DNA of 38,037 nt from an uncultured Lachnospiraceae bacterium. GTDB lineage: Bacteria > Bacillota > Clostridia > Lachnospirales > Lachnospiraceae. The DNA lies in NCBI GenBank assembly GCA_910578405.1, contig CAJTQO010000028.1:6218-44254 (forward strand), read 5' to 3'. The notes beneath the pieces are model-generated. The model was not told where the DNA came from, made no database searches, and saw nothing but the letters and a program-made list of their open reading frames with translations. This document shows positions 24,948-33,152 of the stretch, piece by piece. A program made the position numbers and the translations under genes. Each line of letters starts with the position of its first letter. Positions within the stretch are counted from its first letter, which is position 1.

Positions 24948-26198
24948 ATGAACCAGACTATGATTCGCTTTATCCAAAATTTATTGGAAAACGTCAACGT
25001 CCCTGTCCATTTTATCGCTCCGCCCTATGACAACCTTACCTGGCTGGACAGCGGGCTGCGGGCTTCCCTGCCAAACGCCAGCGCAGGCGCAATGCCCCTG
25101 GACAAATGGTTTGCGCAGCTTATGCCCCAAACCATCTATTATGTTGCAGACACATTCCACTGCTGCTACAGCGTTTTGGGCCTGCCGCAAAGCCAGTCTT
25201 TCATGCTGTGCGGCCCTGTCCTGTTAGAGGAAATCAGCCAGGAAACCTTCCTGGATATCGCCCGGAACATGGGGATACCAAAAGAGTCACACCATATTTT
25301 GAAAAATTATTACTCCCATCTTCCCTCTTTCCAGGCTGTCCACTTGTTCCAGAATATTTTTACCACTCTTGCGGATAATATTTGGGGAAAAGAAAAATAT
25401 AATATCCAATTTATAGATTTTAACGCGATGGATAAATGGTATGAGACGCACAGGCTGTATCAGAACGCCTCAGACACGGCGCAGGTGAGCCTGCCTATGA
25501 TTGAAGTCAGGTATGCCCTGGAAAACCAGGTATTGGACGCCGTATCCAAGGGGAACGAACAAAAAGCGCAGGAACTGGCGGCCAGGCTTTGCTCCTGTTT
25601 CTCTCCCCAGGAAGTGGTCTGCAGTTTAAGGGATTTCATGGACTATACGCTTGCATTCAATACGTTGCTGCGTAAAAAAGTGGAAGAAGCAGGCGTTCAT
25701 CCCATGCATATCGACCAGCGCTCCAGCCAGCACGTGCGCAAGATTGAGCAGATTACAGCCAAGGGACAGTGCTATCCGATTATGCTGCAAATGATTCACA
25801 CTTACTGTCATCTTGTGCAAACGCACCGGCGCACGGACTATTCCCTCCTGACCCAAAAAGTGTTAGCCTATATAAGCGCAGACCTGGCCGGCGACCTTGG
25901 CTTGAAAGCGATGTCTGAACGGCTGTCTGTCAATGCCAGCTATTTATCCGCCCTTTTCAAAAAAGAAATGGGCGTCCCGCTAACGGACTATGTAAACCGC
26001 CAGCGGATGGAACAGGCAAAGAAACTGCTTATTATCACCGTCCTGCCAGTGAAAACCATTGCACAGGAATGCGGCATTTCCGATGTCTACTATTTTAACC
26101 GCCTGTTTAAAAAAGTGACCGGATATACGCCGAAAGCATACCGGGAAAAGACAAACAGGGAGCAGGAATCCATAGAGACAGGCATTGCCTGGCCGTAA
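24948..26198 (+). CDS. AraC-family regulator, likely activator of the divergent glycoside operon
   Basis: A 416-residue regulator. The N-terminal 270 residues form a sensor domain I do not recognise by name. It has no cupin HxH motif, and it contains several aromatic and Cys-rich segments (DTFHCCYSVLGL). The C-terminal 100 residues are a classical AraC DNA-binding domain with two helix-turn-helix units (MSERLSVNASYLSALFKKEMG and IAQECGISDVYYFNRLFKKVTG). AAAGGAG precedes the ATG at 24948. Divergent placement from the GH2 operon makes control of that operon the natural reading. The ligand is probably a glycoside or uronate, which is inference. Confidence 0.93.
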   Translation: MNQTMIRFIQNLLENVNVPVHFIAPPYDNLTWLDSGLRASLPNASAGAMPLDKWFAQLMPQTIYYVADTFHCCYSVLGLPQSQSFMLCGPVLLEEISQETFLDIARNMGIPKESHHILKNYYSHLPSFQAVHLFQNIFTTLADNIWGKEKYNIQFIDFNAMDKWYETHRLYQNASDTAQVSLPMIEVRYALENQVLDAVSKGNEQKAQELAARLCSCFSPQEVVCSLRDFMDYTLAFNTLLRKKVEEAGVHPMHIDQRSSQHVRKIEQITAKGQCYPIMLQMIHTYCHLVQTHRRTDYSLLTQKVLAYISADLAGDLGLKAMSERLSVNASYLSALFKKEMGVPLTDYVNRQRMEQAKKLLIITVLPVKTIAQECGISDVYYFNRLFKKVTGYTPKAYREKTNREQESIETGIAWP

Positions 26199-26208
26199 GT
26201 TATCCAGC

Positions 26209-26296
26209 CTATGTTTATCCGTCTCACCATGCATACGCGCCCTTTGCGCCCGCTATGTTTATCCGTCTCGCCATATATACGCGCCCTTTGCGCCCG
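26209..26296. repeat. Two tandem copies of a 44-bp sequence
   Basis: Copies at 26209-26252 and 26253-26296 differ at three positions. Each contains CTATGTTTATCCGTCTC and CGCCCTTTGCGCCCG. They begin 10 nt after the AraC stop codon. The rest of this 451-nt gene-free stretch (26199-26649) holds the GH31 promoter and a leader of about 215 nt in which I see no known riboswitch. Confidence 0.8.
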
Positions 26297-26397
26297 GCAA
26301 GCCAAGGTCTGCCCGGCGCTGACCGCCCTTCGTTTTTGGCAGCCGATATAAGACTTTCCGCACACGTTTCTTCTGACAGGGCGCTTCCTACTTCCTC

Positions 26398-26426
26398 TTT
26401 ACAAAATTTAAAAAATGAAATAAAAT
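26398..26426 (+). promoter_or_regulatory. Promoter of the GH31 gene
   Basis: TTTACA, 17 nt, TAAAAT in an AT-rich patch. It predicts a transcription start near 26433 and a leader of about 215 nt before the ATG at 26650. Confidence 0.6.
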
Positions 26427-26649
26427 AATGATATTATTCTGTGGGAATCTTTCATCGGGCAGAGAAGATTCCTTTTCTCTATCCGCGCATCGGGCGCCTG
26501 TATGCTTTGCCGGCAATCTCTCTTGGTTTCCCTATGCGTAAATTTACAACGCAAACAGTATGCGCGCTTACGGATACCTACGTCTGCGATGAAATTTCCT
26601 ATCAGGTTAAAAACAGGGACACGTCTCCCGGAAATGAAAGGAGAAAAAA

Positions 26650-28629
26650 ATGATTCGCAAATATGTTTTTGGGACGCCTTTTGAAACAGAAGCCGTTACA
26701 CAGCAACTGCCCGCCGAAACGGGCATGCCCGGATACGGCGCAATCCAGACAGACGAAGGCTTCCGCTTTACGCTGTCTTTAGAAGAAACCGACCTTGTCT
26801 ACGGGCTCGGGGAAGCAAACCGGGGCATCAACAAACGGGGCTATGTCTATGTAAGCAACTGTACCGACGACCCCAACCATACGGAAAGCAAAGAATCCCT
26901 CTATGGCGCCCACAATTTCGTTGTAGTCAGCCGGAAAGGGAAAGATTCCTTTGGCCTGTTTTTTGACTATCCTTCCACAATCCGTTTTGACATTGGCTAT
27001 GCCAAACGGGACGAAATGGCAGTCACCTGCGGGGACGCTAACCTATGCCTCTATGTCATAACCGGGGAAAGCGCTTACGATATTGTAAAACAGTTCCGCC
27101 ATATTATCGGCAGGAGCTATATCCCGCCCAAATATGCCTTCGGTTTTGGGCAGAGCCGATGGGGCTACCGCACTGCGCAGGATTTCCGCCAAGCCGCCGA
27201 CGGCTACCGCAACTGCAACATCCCCATCGACATGGTCTACATGGACATCGACTATATGCAGGATTACAAGGACTTTACCGTAAACCAGGAGCAATTCCCG
27301 GATTTTAAAGCTTTTGTGGACGAGATGAAAGAGAAAAAAATCCATCTCATCCCCATTATTGACGCTGGGGTTAAAATCGAAGAGGGTTATGACGTCTATG
27401 AAGAGGGCGTGAAGGAGAACATGTTCTGCAAACGGGAAGACGGCACGGACTTTGCGGCTGCCGTATGGCCGGGCATGACCCACTTCCCGGATATGCTAAA
27501 CCCAAAAGCCCGCCGTTGGTTCGGCCTGAAATACAAAAGGCTGACCGATGCCGGAATTGATGGTTTCTGGAACGATATGAACGAGCCTGCCATCTTTTAT
27601 TCCAAAGAAGGGCTGGCAGAAACCACCCAGTTTTTAAAAGAATTCCTGGAAAAGGGCATGGGGGAAGATGCTTCCAACCCTTTCCAGTCTTTCCGCCTGC
27701 AGGGCAAAATCCACTCCCTGTCCAACAACCCGGAGGACTACCGCCGCTTCTACCACAATGTGAACGGACAAAAGGTTCGGCATGACAAAGTGCATAATCT
27801 GTTTGGCTACAATATGACCCGCGCCGCGTCGGAAGCCTTTGAAGAGATTGCGCCGGGAAAACGTATCCTGATGTTCTCCCGCTCCTCTTATATCGGTATG
27901 CACCGCTATGGCGGCGTGTGGACTGGCGACAATCAATCCTGGTGGTCACACCTGTTGCTGAACCTGAAAATGATGCCGTCGTTAAATATGTGCGGCTTCC
28001 TGTACACCGGGGCGGATTTGGGCGGCTTTGGCTCCAATACAACGGAAGACCTGTTGCTGCGCTGGCTGGCCTTTGGCGTCTTCACCCCTCTGATGCGCAA
28101 CCATGCCGCAATGGGGACAAGGCTGCAGGAGTGCTACCAGTTTGAAAACACGGAAAATTTCCGCCACATAATTGAAGTGCGTTACCGGCTGATTCCTTAT
28201 TTATACAGTGAATTTATGAAAGCGGCCCTGCATGACGATATGTATTTCCGCCCGTTAGGCTTTGACTATCCGGAAGATGAGATGGCTTGTGAAGTGGAAG
28301 ACCAGCTTATGCTTGGCCATGAAATCATGATTGCCCCTGTATACACGCAAAACGCCAATGGCCGTTATGTATACCTGCCGGAAGAAATGATGTTCGTGAA
28401 ATTCCTGCCGGATGGCCATATCCATAAGGAAATCCTGGAAAAAGGCCACCATTATGTCAAAATCGCATTAAATGAAGCGTCGCTTTTCATCCGCAAAGGC
28501 AAAGCCATTCCTATTGTGGATGCGGCGCAGTGCGTAGAGGAAATCCGCATGGAGACAAAACAAATGCTTGGATATGAAAATGCAGACTATGACCTATATG
28601 ACGATGACGGAGTGTCTGTTATCGTATAG
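26650..28629 (+). CDS. Glycoside hydrolase family 31 alpha-glucosidase
   Basis: A 659-residue cytoplasmic GH31 enzyme that releases glucose from alpha-glucosides. The nucleophile is Asp309 in FWNDMNEP and the acid/base is Asp427 in VWTGDNQSWW. The substrate loop YMDIDYM (about 198-204) and GFGQSRWGYR (165-174) are clear. Length and sequence resemble the Blautia obeum alpha-glucosidase with isomaltose preference, in which a Trp in the QSRWGY segment is, as I recall, the specificity residue; it is Trp171 here. AAAGGAG precedes the ATG. The gene stands alone, with its own promoter and a hairpin downstream, so it may be regulated separately from the divergent operon. Confidence 0.96.
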   Translation: MIRKYVFGTPFETEAVTQQLPAETGMPGYGAIQTDEGFRFTLSLEETDLVYGLGEANRGINKRGYVYVSNCTDDPNHTESKESLYGAHNFVVVSRKGKDSFGLFFDYPSTIRFDIGYAKRDEMAVTCGDANLCLYVITGESAYDIVKQFRHIIGRSYIPPKYAFGFGQSRWGYRTAQDFRQAADGYRNCNIPIDMVYMDIDYMQDYKDFTVNQEQFPDFKAFVDEMKEKKIHLIPIIDAGVKIEEGYDVYEEGVKENMFCKREDGTDFAAAVWPGMTHFPDMLNPKARRWFGLKYKRLTDAGIDGFWNDMNEPAIFYSKEGLAETTQFLKEFLEKGMGEDASNPFQSFRLQGKIHSLSNNPEDYRRFYHNVNGQKVRHDKVHNLFGYNMTRAASEAFEEIAPGKRILMFSRSSYIGMHRYGGVWTGDNQSWWSHLLLNLKMMPSLNMCGFLYTGADLGGFGSNTTEDLLLRWLAFGVFTPLMRNHAAMGTRLQECYQFENTENFRHIIEVRYRLIPYLYSEFMKAALHDDMYFRPLGFDYPEDEMACEVEDQLMLGHEIMIAPVYTQNANGRYVYLPEEMMFVKFLPDGHIHKEILEKGHHYVKIALNEASLFIRKGKAIPIVDAAQCVEEIRMETKQMLGYENADYDLYDDDGVSVIV

Positions 28630-28691
28630 TTATCGTATAACAGAAGCATCGTTGCATAGGAAGGCATGGATGGAACGCCCATCCAAAAAGG

Positions 28692-28738
28692 GACAGCGCA
28701 TACAGCCCAAATACGCGGTATGGGCGGTATGCGCTGTC
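28692..28738 (+). terminator. Hairpin downstream of the GH31 gene
   Basis: GACAGCGCATAC pairs perfectly with GTATGCGCTGTC across a 23-nt loop, about 60 nt after the GH31 stop codon. There is no real T-run after it, so it may protect the 3' end rather than terminate. The convergent acetyltransferase gene ends at 28911. Nothing else is recognised in 28630-28910. Confidence 0.45.
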
Positions 28739-28910
28739 TTGGCTTACTTTGTCCGTTTTGACTGGAAGGGCTTTGTCTTAGGAAGGTTTCCGTTACTGCC
28801 CTTCACTCTTTGACAGAAACGCTTTCTGTGCCGCTTCCATTGTTTTGGGAAACGGATTTCCAAATGTATGGCAGCCTATCAAATACCGGAGGCGTTGCAC
28901 GGCTCCCCGC

Positions 28911-29540
28911 TCAAAATTGCATCCGCGACACAATGTCATTCCATGCTTCTTCATCAATTTCCTCATTGCCAAAAAGCTTCCTTTTATCCGCATCCGTAAT
29001 TTTGCGAATCACGCGGCACGGATTGCCTGCGGCAATTGACCAGTCCGGGATATCCTTCGTCACCACACTTCCGGCCCCAATCACTACATTATCCCCGATA
29101 TGAACGCCAGGGCAGACCACCACGTTCCCGCCAAGCCATACATTATCGCCAATGGTCACTTCTTTTCCGTATTCATAAGCCGAATTGCGGCTGACCGGAT
29201 GAACCGGATGCCCAGCCGTATAAATCGACACATTGGGCGCCATTTGACAGTTATCGCCAATCTTCACTTTGGCTACGTCCAATATGGTGCAGTTGTAATT
29301 GGCAAAAAAATTCTTTCCCACCTCAATGTGTTTTCCATAATCGCAGTAAAACGGCGGATTCAAAAATGCACCGTCCGACTTCCCAAACAGCTCCTTTACC
29401 ACTTTCCCAATCCCTTCAAAATCAGAACGATCCATAAAATTCAGTTTTTGCAGAAGTTTCCTGCAAACCATCTGCTCTTCAAAAATACTTTCGTCCGAAA
29501 TGTATGCCATCTGGGCATCCCTACGCTCCTTGTTTGTCAT
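28911..29540 (-). CDS. Maltose/galactoside O-acetyltransferase family
   Basis: A 209-residue enzyme of the left-handed beta-helix acetyltransferase family (Maa/LacA), which transfers acetyl from acetyl-CoA to sugars. It has an N-terminal helical Mac domain (ISDESIFEEQMVCRKLLQKLN) and hexapeptide repeats (IEVGKNF, VKIGDNC, VTIGDNV, VHIGDNV). The catalytic His111 is in YTAGHPVHP. The ending VIRKI(T) is typical. The ATG at 29540 has ATAGGAGG upstream, joined to a palindromic repeat unit. The MATE gene precedes it on the same strand, 187 nt away. Confidence 0.94.
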   Translation of the reverse strand: MTNKERRDAQMAYISDESIFEEQMVCRKLLQKLNFMDRSDFEGIGKVVKELFGKSDGAFLNPPFYCDYGKHIEVGKNFFANYNCTILDVAKVKIGDNCQMAPNVSIYTAGHPVHPVSRNSAYEYGKEVTIGDNVWLGGNVVVCPGVHIGDNVVIGAGSVVTKDIPDWSIAAGNPCRVIRKITDADKRKLFGNEEIDEEAWNDIVSRMQF

Positions 29541-29552
29541 GTTTTCCTCCTA

Positions 29553-29670
29553 TTCCAGTTCCGCATCTACTCAAATAACCGCCCCCTCTTAGGGAAGAAT
29601 TTCCTGACGCTCACGCGTCCCCAATTTCTTCCCGGCGGTTCTTTGTTTCGATGTTGTTTTCCAGTTCTGT
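29553..29670 (-). repeat. Palindromic intergenic unit ahead of the acetyltransferase gene
   Basis: Boundaries GGAACTGGAA (plus 29553-29562) and AGAACTGGAA (29661-29670) are 108 bp apart. Reading the minus strand, CATCGAAACAAAGAACCGCC pairs with GGCGGTTATTTGAGTAGATG, then GGGAAGAAATT with AATTCTTCCC, and the apex is GACGC/GCGTC. The architecture is the same as at 7.3 and 17.7 kb, with different stem sequence. The left boundary runs into the ribosome binding site. Confidence 0.85.
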
Positions 29671-29727
29671 AATTTTTTATTTATGGTAATATAATCCAGG
29701 CGGTTTGTCAAAGGCGCAGATGCGTAA

Positions 29728-31095
29728 TTATTCTGTTAGGTTCCGTACCCATTTATATTGTTTGTAATGCTTGTATACGGCGGGCAGTTTGACAATTTCA
29801 TCCAGATTGACAATAAAATAAACCGCTAAAACCGGGAGCCGGAAAACAAAGGCCGCAAGCAAACCTAATGGAACGGTGACGCACCACATTGTCACAGTGT
29901 CGCACAGAAAGCCAAACTTGCTGTCCCCTCCGGCGCAGAAAATGCCTGCAATGGTCGTTCCGTTCACAGACTTTCCAACTAAATAGTAAGAACACATCAC
30001 CAACATCCATTTCAGGTACTCCCTTGCCTGGCCGCTTAAGTCCGTTGCCATCAGGATAAATGGGCTTAGGGCTAACAAAAGCGCACCGGAAACTATGCCG
30101 CAGCTTACGGCCAGACGACAAAGCCTCCCGCCATATTCCTTTGCAGTCTCCAGCCTTCCCGCCCCCAGTTCATTGCCTACCATAATGCCCCCGCCGCCGC
30201 CAAGGCCCATGCAGAAGCAGGCTATCAGATTTTTCACAATGTTGGCAATGGAATTCGCCGCCACCGCATCCGAACCAAGATGCCCCATAATCACGGAATA
30301 CATGGTAAAACCCACACCCCACACCATTTCATTCCCAAGGACAGGGGACGTATATTTCCAGAAATCCCGGCACAGGCTTTTGTCATCCCGGCGCAGATTC
30401 CCGAAACGCAGCTTGATGCTGTCTTTTTTCGCCGTCTCCAGGACACACCACAATACTTCCATTGCCCTTGCTGACACAGTGGCAAGAGCCGCCCCTGCTA
30501 TGCCCATTTGCGGGAAGCCCAATAAGCCAAAAATAAAAACCGCATTTAACGCTATATTGACTGCCACGCTTACAGAGCTGATGACGCTGGATTTGGCCGC
30601 CTTTCCACTGTTTTTCAATATGCATAAGTATATCTGCGAAACCCCGGTCAGCAAAAAGGACAGCGCCACCCAGCGCAGATACACTGCCCCGCCGTCCACA
30701 AGCGCCTCTTCACTGGTAAAAATGCGCATCAGCGTCCTGGGGATGCAAAGCCCTGACAGGAAAAAGACGATAGAGAGGCCAACGGTAAGTTTCATCACAT
30801 AGGCAAAAATCCGCTCTACCGCCGCCTTATCTTCCTTTCCCCAATACTGCGCCGCCAGCATGGACAGCCCAATAGTCATCGCCGCCAAAAACAGGCTTTC
30901 CACAAAAGCCACCTGGCCCGCCAGAGAAACCGCTGACAGAGCGTCCTGGGACAAAGCCCCAAGCATAAGAGCGTCTGACGCGCTGACAAGAGCCAGCATA
31001 AACTGCTGGAATGCTATGGGAAACACCAAGGTCATCAGTTTTTTCATAAAATCCTGTTTGCAAAAATCCTGTTTCTCTTCTTGTTTCTCTTCCAT
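29728..31095 (-). CDS. MATE-family multidrug/toxin exporter
   Basis: A 455-residue, 12-helix membrane protein of the MATE family, which exports cationic drugs or metabolites in exchange for Na+ or H+. Two six-helix halves are visible: LMTLVFPIAFQQFMLALVSASDALMLGAL at the start, and the second half from SPVLGNEMVWGVGFTMYSVIMG. The ATG at 31095 is preceded by GGGAGG. The upstream region carries a short reading frame and nested hairpins on the same strand, which may control it. The acetyltransferase gene follows. The substrate is unknown. Confidence 0.95.
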   Translation of the reverse strand: MEEKQEEKQDFCKQDFMKKLMTLVFPIAFQQFMLALVSASDALMLGALSQDALSAVSLAGQVAFVESLFLAAMTIGLSMLAAQYWGKEDKAAVERIFAYVMKLTVGLSIVFFLSGLCIPRTLMRIFTSEEALVDGGAVYLRWVALSFLLTGVSQIYLCILKNSGKAAKSSVISSVSVAVNIALNAVFIFGLLGFPQMGIAGAALATVSARAMEVLWCVLETAKKDSIKLRFGNLRRDDKSLCRDFWKYTSPVLGNEMVWGVGFTMYSVIMGHLGSDAVAANSIANIVKNLIACFCMGLGGGGGIMVGNELGAGRLETAKEYGGRLCRLAVSCGIVSGALLLALSPFILMATDLSGQAREYLKWMLVMCSYYLVGKSVNGTTIAGIFCAGGDSKFGFLCDTVTMWCVTVPLGLLAAFVFRLPVLAVYFIVNLDEIVKLPAVYKHYKQYKWVRNLTE

Positions 31096-31214
31096 GGAAA
31101 ATACCTCCCAAAACCTTTTATGCTGACGGATTCACCTCCGGCAGGAAACCCGCAGCGCCAGTTTCTGTCCCTGTATGCGCGTCCGGCCCCTCGGACAGGA
31201 AATGATTTATCCCC

Positions 31215-31299
31215 GTTACTGTTTTGCAAGTAAAAATCCATTTGCGAAGCAAATTTTGCATGGATTTTTACCTGTTACCGGAACGGAATGAACAGTAAC
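31215..31299 (-). promoter_or_regulatory. Nested stem-loops in the MATE gene leader
   Basis: Three palindromes are nested: GTTACTGTT/AACAGTAAC outside (31215-31223, 31291-31299), GTAAAAATCCAT/ATGGATTTTTAC inside (31230-31241, 31260-31271), and TTTGC-GAA-GCAAA (31241-31253) overlapping the inner loop. The outer arm begins right after the stop codon of the short reading frame. Alternative pairings are possible, as in an attenuator. Confidence 0.6.
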
Positions 31300-31368
31300 T
31301 TATCCCCTCTCTCGCCGCCAATACATGCTTTTTCCCTCTTGCGCCTTCATTCTTTTGTATGATATCAT
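31300..31368 (-). CDS. Possible 22-residue leader peptide upstream of the MATE gene
   Basis: The frame starts at 31368 with AAGGAG 7 nt upstream and encodes MISYKRMKAQEGKSMYWRRE plus two residues before TAA at 31302-31300. The peptide is basic. The stop codon abuts the outer arm of the nested hairpins, so translation could change their folding. It could also be a chance frame: it is short, and the region looks repeat-derived. There is no homology to call on. Confidence 0.35.
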   Translation of the reverse strand: MISYKRMKAQEGKSMYWRRERG

Positions 31369-31463
31369 TCTAGTAGCTCCTTTTTATAAAAACTAACACG
31401 ATTGTTGCAGATTATTATAATTATCGTATCAGCCACGTCCTGGCGTCGCTTATCCCAGCGCCG

Positions 31464-31546
31464 CTTATTTTACGCCATCCCCGAATTGTTAATGCCATAG
31501 TTTTCCTTTTCATGGCATTAACAATTCGGGGATGGCGTAAAATAAG
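31464..31546. repeat. Perfect 35-bp inverted repeat with 13-nt loop
   Basis: The arms at 31464-31498 and 31512-31546 are perfectly complementary (for example GCCATCCCCGAATTG against CAATTCGGGGATGGC). The loop is AGTTTTCCTTTTC. It lies between the MATE leader and the AraC gene, 73 nt before the AraC start. No long T-run follows on either strand, so it is more than a simple terminator. The rest of the 524-nt gap 31096-31619 holds the MATE leader and AT-rich DNA with a TATAAT near 31420. Confidence 0.85.
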
Positions 31547-31619
31547 AAGCCGTATTGCCAGACCATTAAAACGCCAGTCTTATGCAACGCTGCACTATCA
31601 TTCGCTATCGGAGGAAGAA

Positions 31620-32522
31620 ATGAAAACCGCAATCACAGAACTTATGCAGGATTTTTCAGAAGTGGTAAAATATGAACAGGCCGGCGTTCCCTTATATATC
31701 CGCACTTCCCTCTTGTCTTTCTATCCGGATATGAGCGCCCCCTGCCACTGGCATGACGATATCGAATGGATTCATATCCTGGAAGGGCGGATGTCCTATT
31801 ATGTCAATGGCAAACGGCTGCTTTTAAAAGAAAACGATTCCCTTATGGTCAATGCCCGCCAAATGCATTATGGCTACTCCTTCCAGAAACAGGACTGCCG
31901 CTTTTCCTGCATCCTGTTCCATCCTTCCTTATTTTGCAGCAACCAAATCCTGCAGAAAAAATACGTTACGCCCATCCTGGAAAACTGCGGGCTGGAATAT
32001 CTGTGCCTTCCCTCCGGCACGGAAGGCGGGGAAGAAGCGGCGCAGTCCCTTTCGCAAATTGTCTCCTTAAAGGAAAAAGAAGAAGAAGGATATGAAATGG
32101 AAGCCATTGCCCAAATGCAGATGCTGTGGGGCAGGCTCTTACAGAAAAAGCTACTGTTTCCCAGCCAGGACAACCAGCAAATACCGGATGATTTAAAAAC
32201 ACAGAAAGACATTGTATCCTTCCTGTACCAACACTACAGCGAAAAACTTTCGCTAGATGAAATTGCCGCCGCCGGGCATGTCAGCCGCAGCAAATGCTGC
32301 CGCATTTTCAAACATTATTTGCAGCAAACGCCTATGGACTTCTTAAATGCATACCGCTTAAAAGTGAGCTGCAACCTGCTTGACGCCACAGACAAAAGCA
32401 TTACGGAAATCGCCTTTGCCTGCGGTTTTAACCATTTAAGTTATTTTTCTAAAACTTTTTACAACAGTTATGGATGCACGCCCCGGGAATACAGGGAACG
32501 TTTCCGCTCTTCCCATCCGTAA
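31620..32522 (+). CDS. AraC-family regulator with cupin domain
   Basis: A 300-residue regulator. The N-terminal cupin has CHWHDDIEWIHILEGRM and a second conserved segment, NARQMHYGYSF. The C-terminal AraC domain has IAAAGHVSRSKCCRIFKHY and IAFACGFNHLSYFSKTF, ending with GCTPREYRERF. The ATG at 31620 is chosen because GGAGG lies 5 nt upstream; the longer frame begins inside the 35-bp inverted repeat. No obvious target gene is adjacent on the same strand. The divergent MATE gene is the nearest candidate target. Confidence 0.93.
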   Translation: MKTAITELMQDFSEVVKYEQAGVPLYIRTSLLSFYPDMSAPCHWHDDIEWIHILEGRMSYYVNGKRLLLKENDSLMVNARQMHYGYSFQKQDCRFSCILFHPSLFCSNQILQKKYVTPILENCGLEYLCLPSGTEGGEEAAQSLSQIVSLKEKEEEGYEMEAIAQMQMLWGRLLQKKLLFPSQDNQQIPDDLKTQKDIVSFLYQHYSEKLSLDEIAAAGHVSRSKCCRIFKHYLQQTPMDFLNAYRLKVSCNLLDATDKSITEIAFACGFNHLSYFSKTFYNSYGCTPREYRERFRSSHP

Positions 32523-33045
32523 AAAAGCGCATTTAGAAAAACGCCTGAACAAGGTTGCAAGAATAAGAAAATCCAATTATGCTTTATCTATCGTTTTATC
32601 CGAATCCGGTTTTGCCCATACCGGAGTCCTTGCCGGCCGTTCGCGGTTTTTCCATAAAACAGAAAGCATAAAAAAATATTGTTAGATATGAAAAGAAAAG
32701 GGTAAATTTGCGGAACAGGGACGGGAATTTATTTTCCGATTTATTTGAGGCGCATATCCTGGAACTCAATAAACCATTAAATGGCTCCGCCCCTGTCAAC
32801 GATTGGGGTCGCTTATTTCATGTAAATTATCAGGAGAACTCCCGTTTATAAAAATATACATTCCTGCATGTCTTCCCGTTTACTGCAATCTCCCTCCCGA
32901 TTTACTCTGCGGTAAATGAAACCGTTGACCCTGACAATTATATGGGATTTATTCTGAATACAATGAAAAATGATATGCTATCCGTCCTTTGCGAACGGTT
33001 TATGTTTTGTCCCAACAATACCTCTGCTTACCGTCTGCACTTTTA
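32523..33045. other. Gene-free interval, nothing recognised
   Basis: About 520 nt between the AraC stop and the TetR control region. Some short inverted similarity occurs (GTCAACGATTGGGG near 32796 and CCGTTGACCC near 32923). There is no frame with a ribosome binding site, and I saw no match to the genes in the window. It may be decayed sequence. Confidence 0.5.
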
Positions 33046-33111
33046 TGAACACGTTCAAAAAAGTATTGACAAACCGCTTTCCTTGCTCTATTATATAAAT
33101 GAACATGTTCA
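33046..33111 (+). promoter_or_regulatory. TetR-type promoter flanked by two palindromic operators
   Basis: TTGACA (33066-33071), 17 nt and TATTAT (33089-33094) form the promoter. TGAACACGTTCA (33046-33057) lies just upstream of the -35 box and TGAACATGTTCA (33100-33111), a perfect palindrome, just downstream of the -10 box. The operator centres are 54 bp apart, about five helical turns. This fits autorepression by the TetR protein encoded 42 nt downstream. Confidence 0.8.
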
Positions 33112-33152
33112 CAATAAAAAACGATACACACAAATAAAGAAGAAGGGACAGA

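Noticed and set aside
26433..26649. Riboswitch in the GH31 leader
   Set aside because: The leader is long, but I recognised no conserved riboswitch core or terminator switch.
28793..28993. 66-residue minus-strand frame ending KTMEAAQKAFLSKSEGQ
   Set aside because: The end looks protein-like, but the frame has no ribosome binding site and half of it lies inside the acetyltransferase gene; I could not support it.
31044..31241. 65-residue frame starting MDFYLQNSNGDK on the minus strand
   Set aside because: It has no ribosome binding site, its start lies inside a hairpin arm, and it overlaps the MATE gene in another frame.
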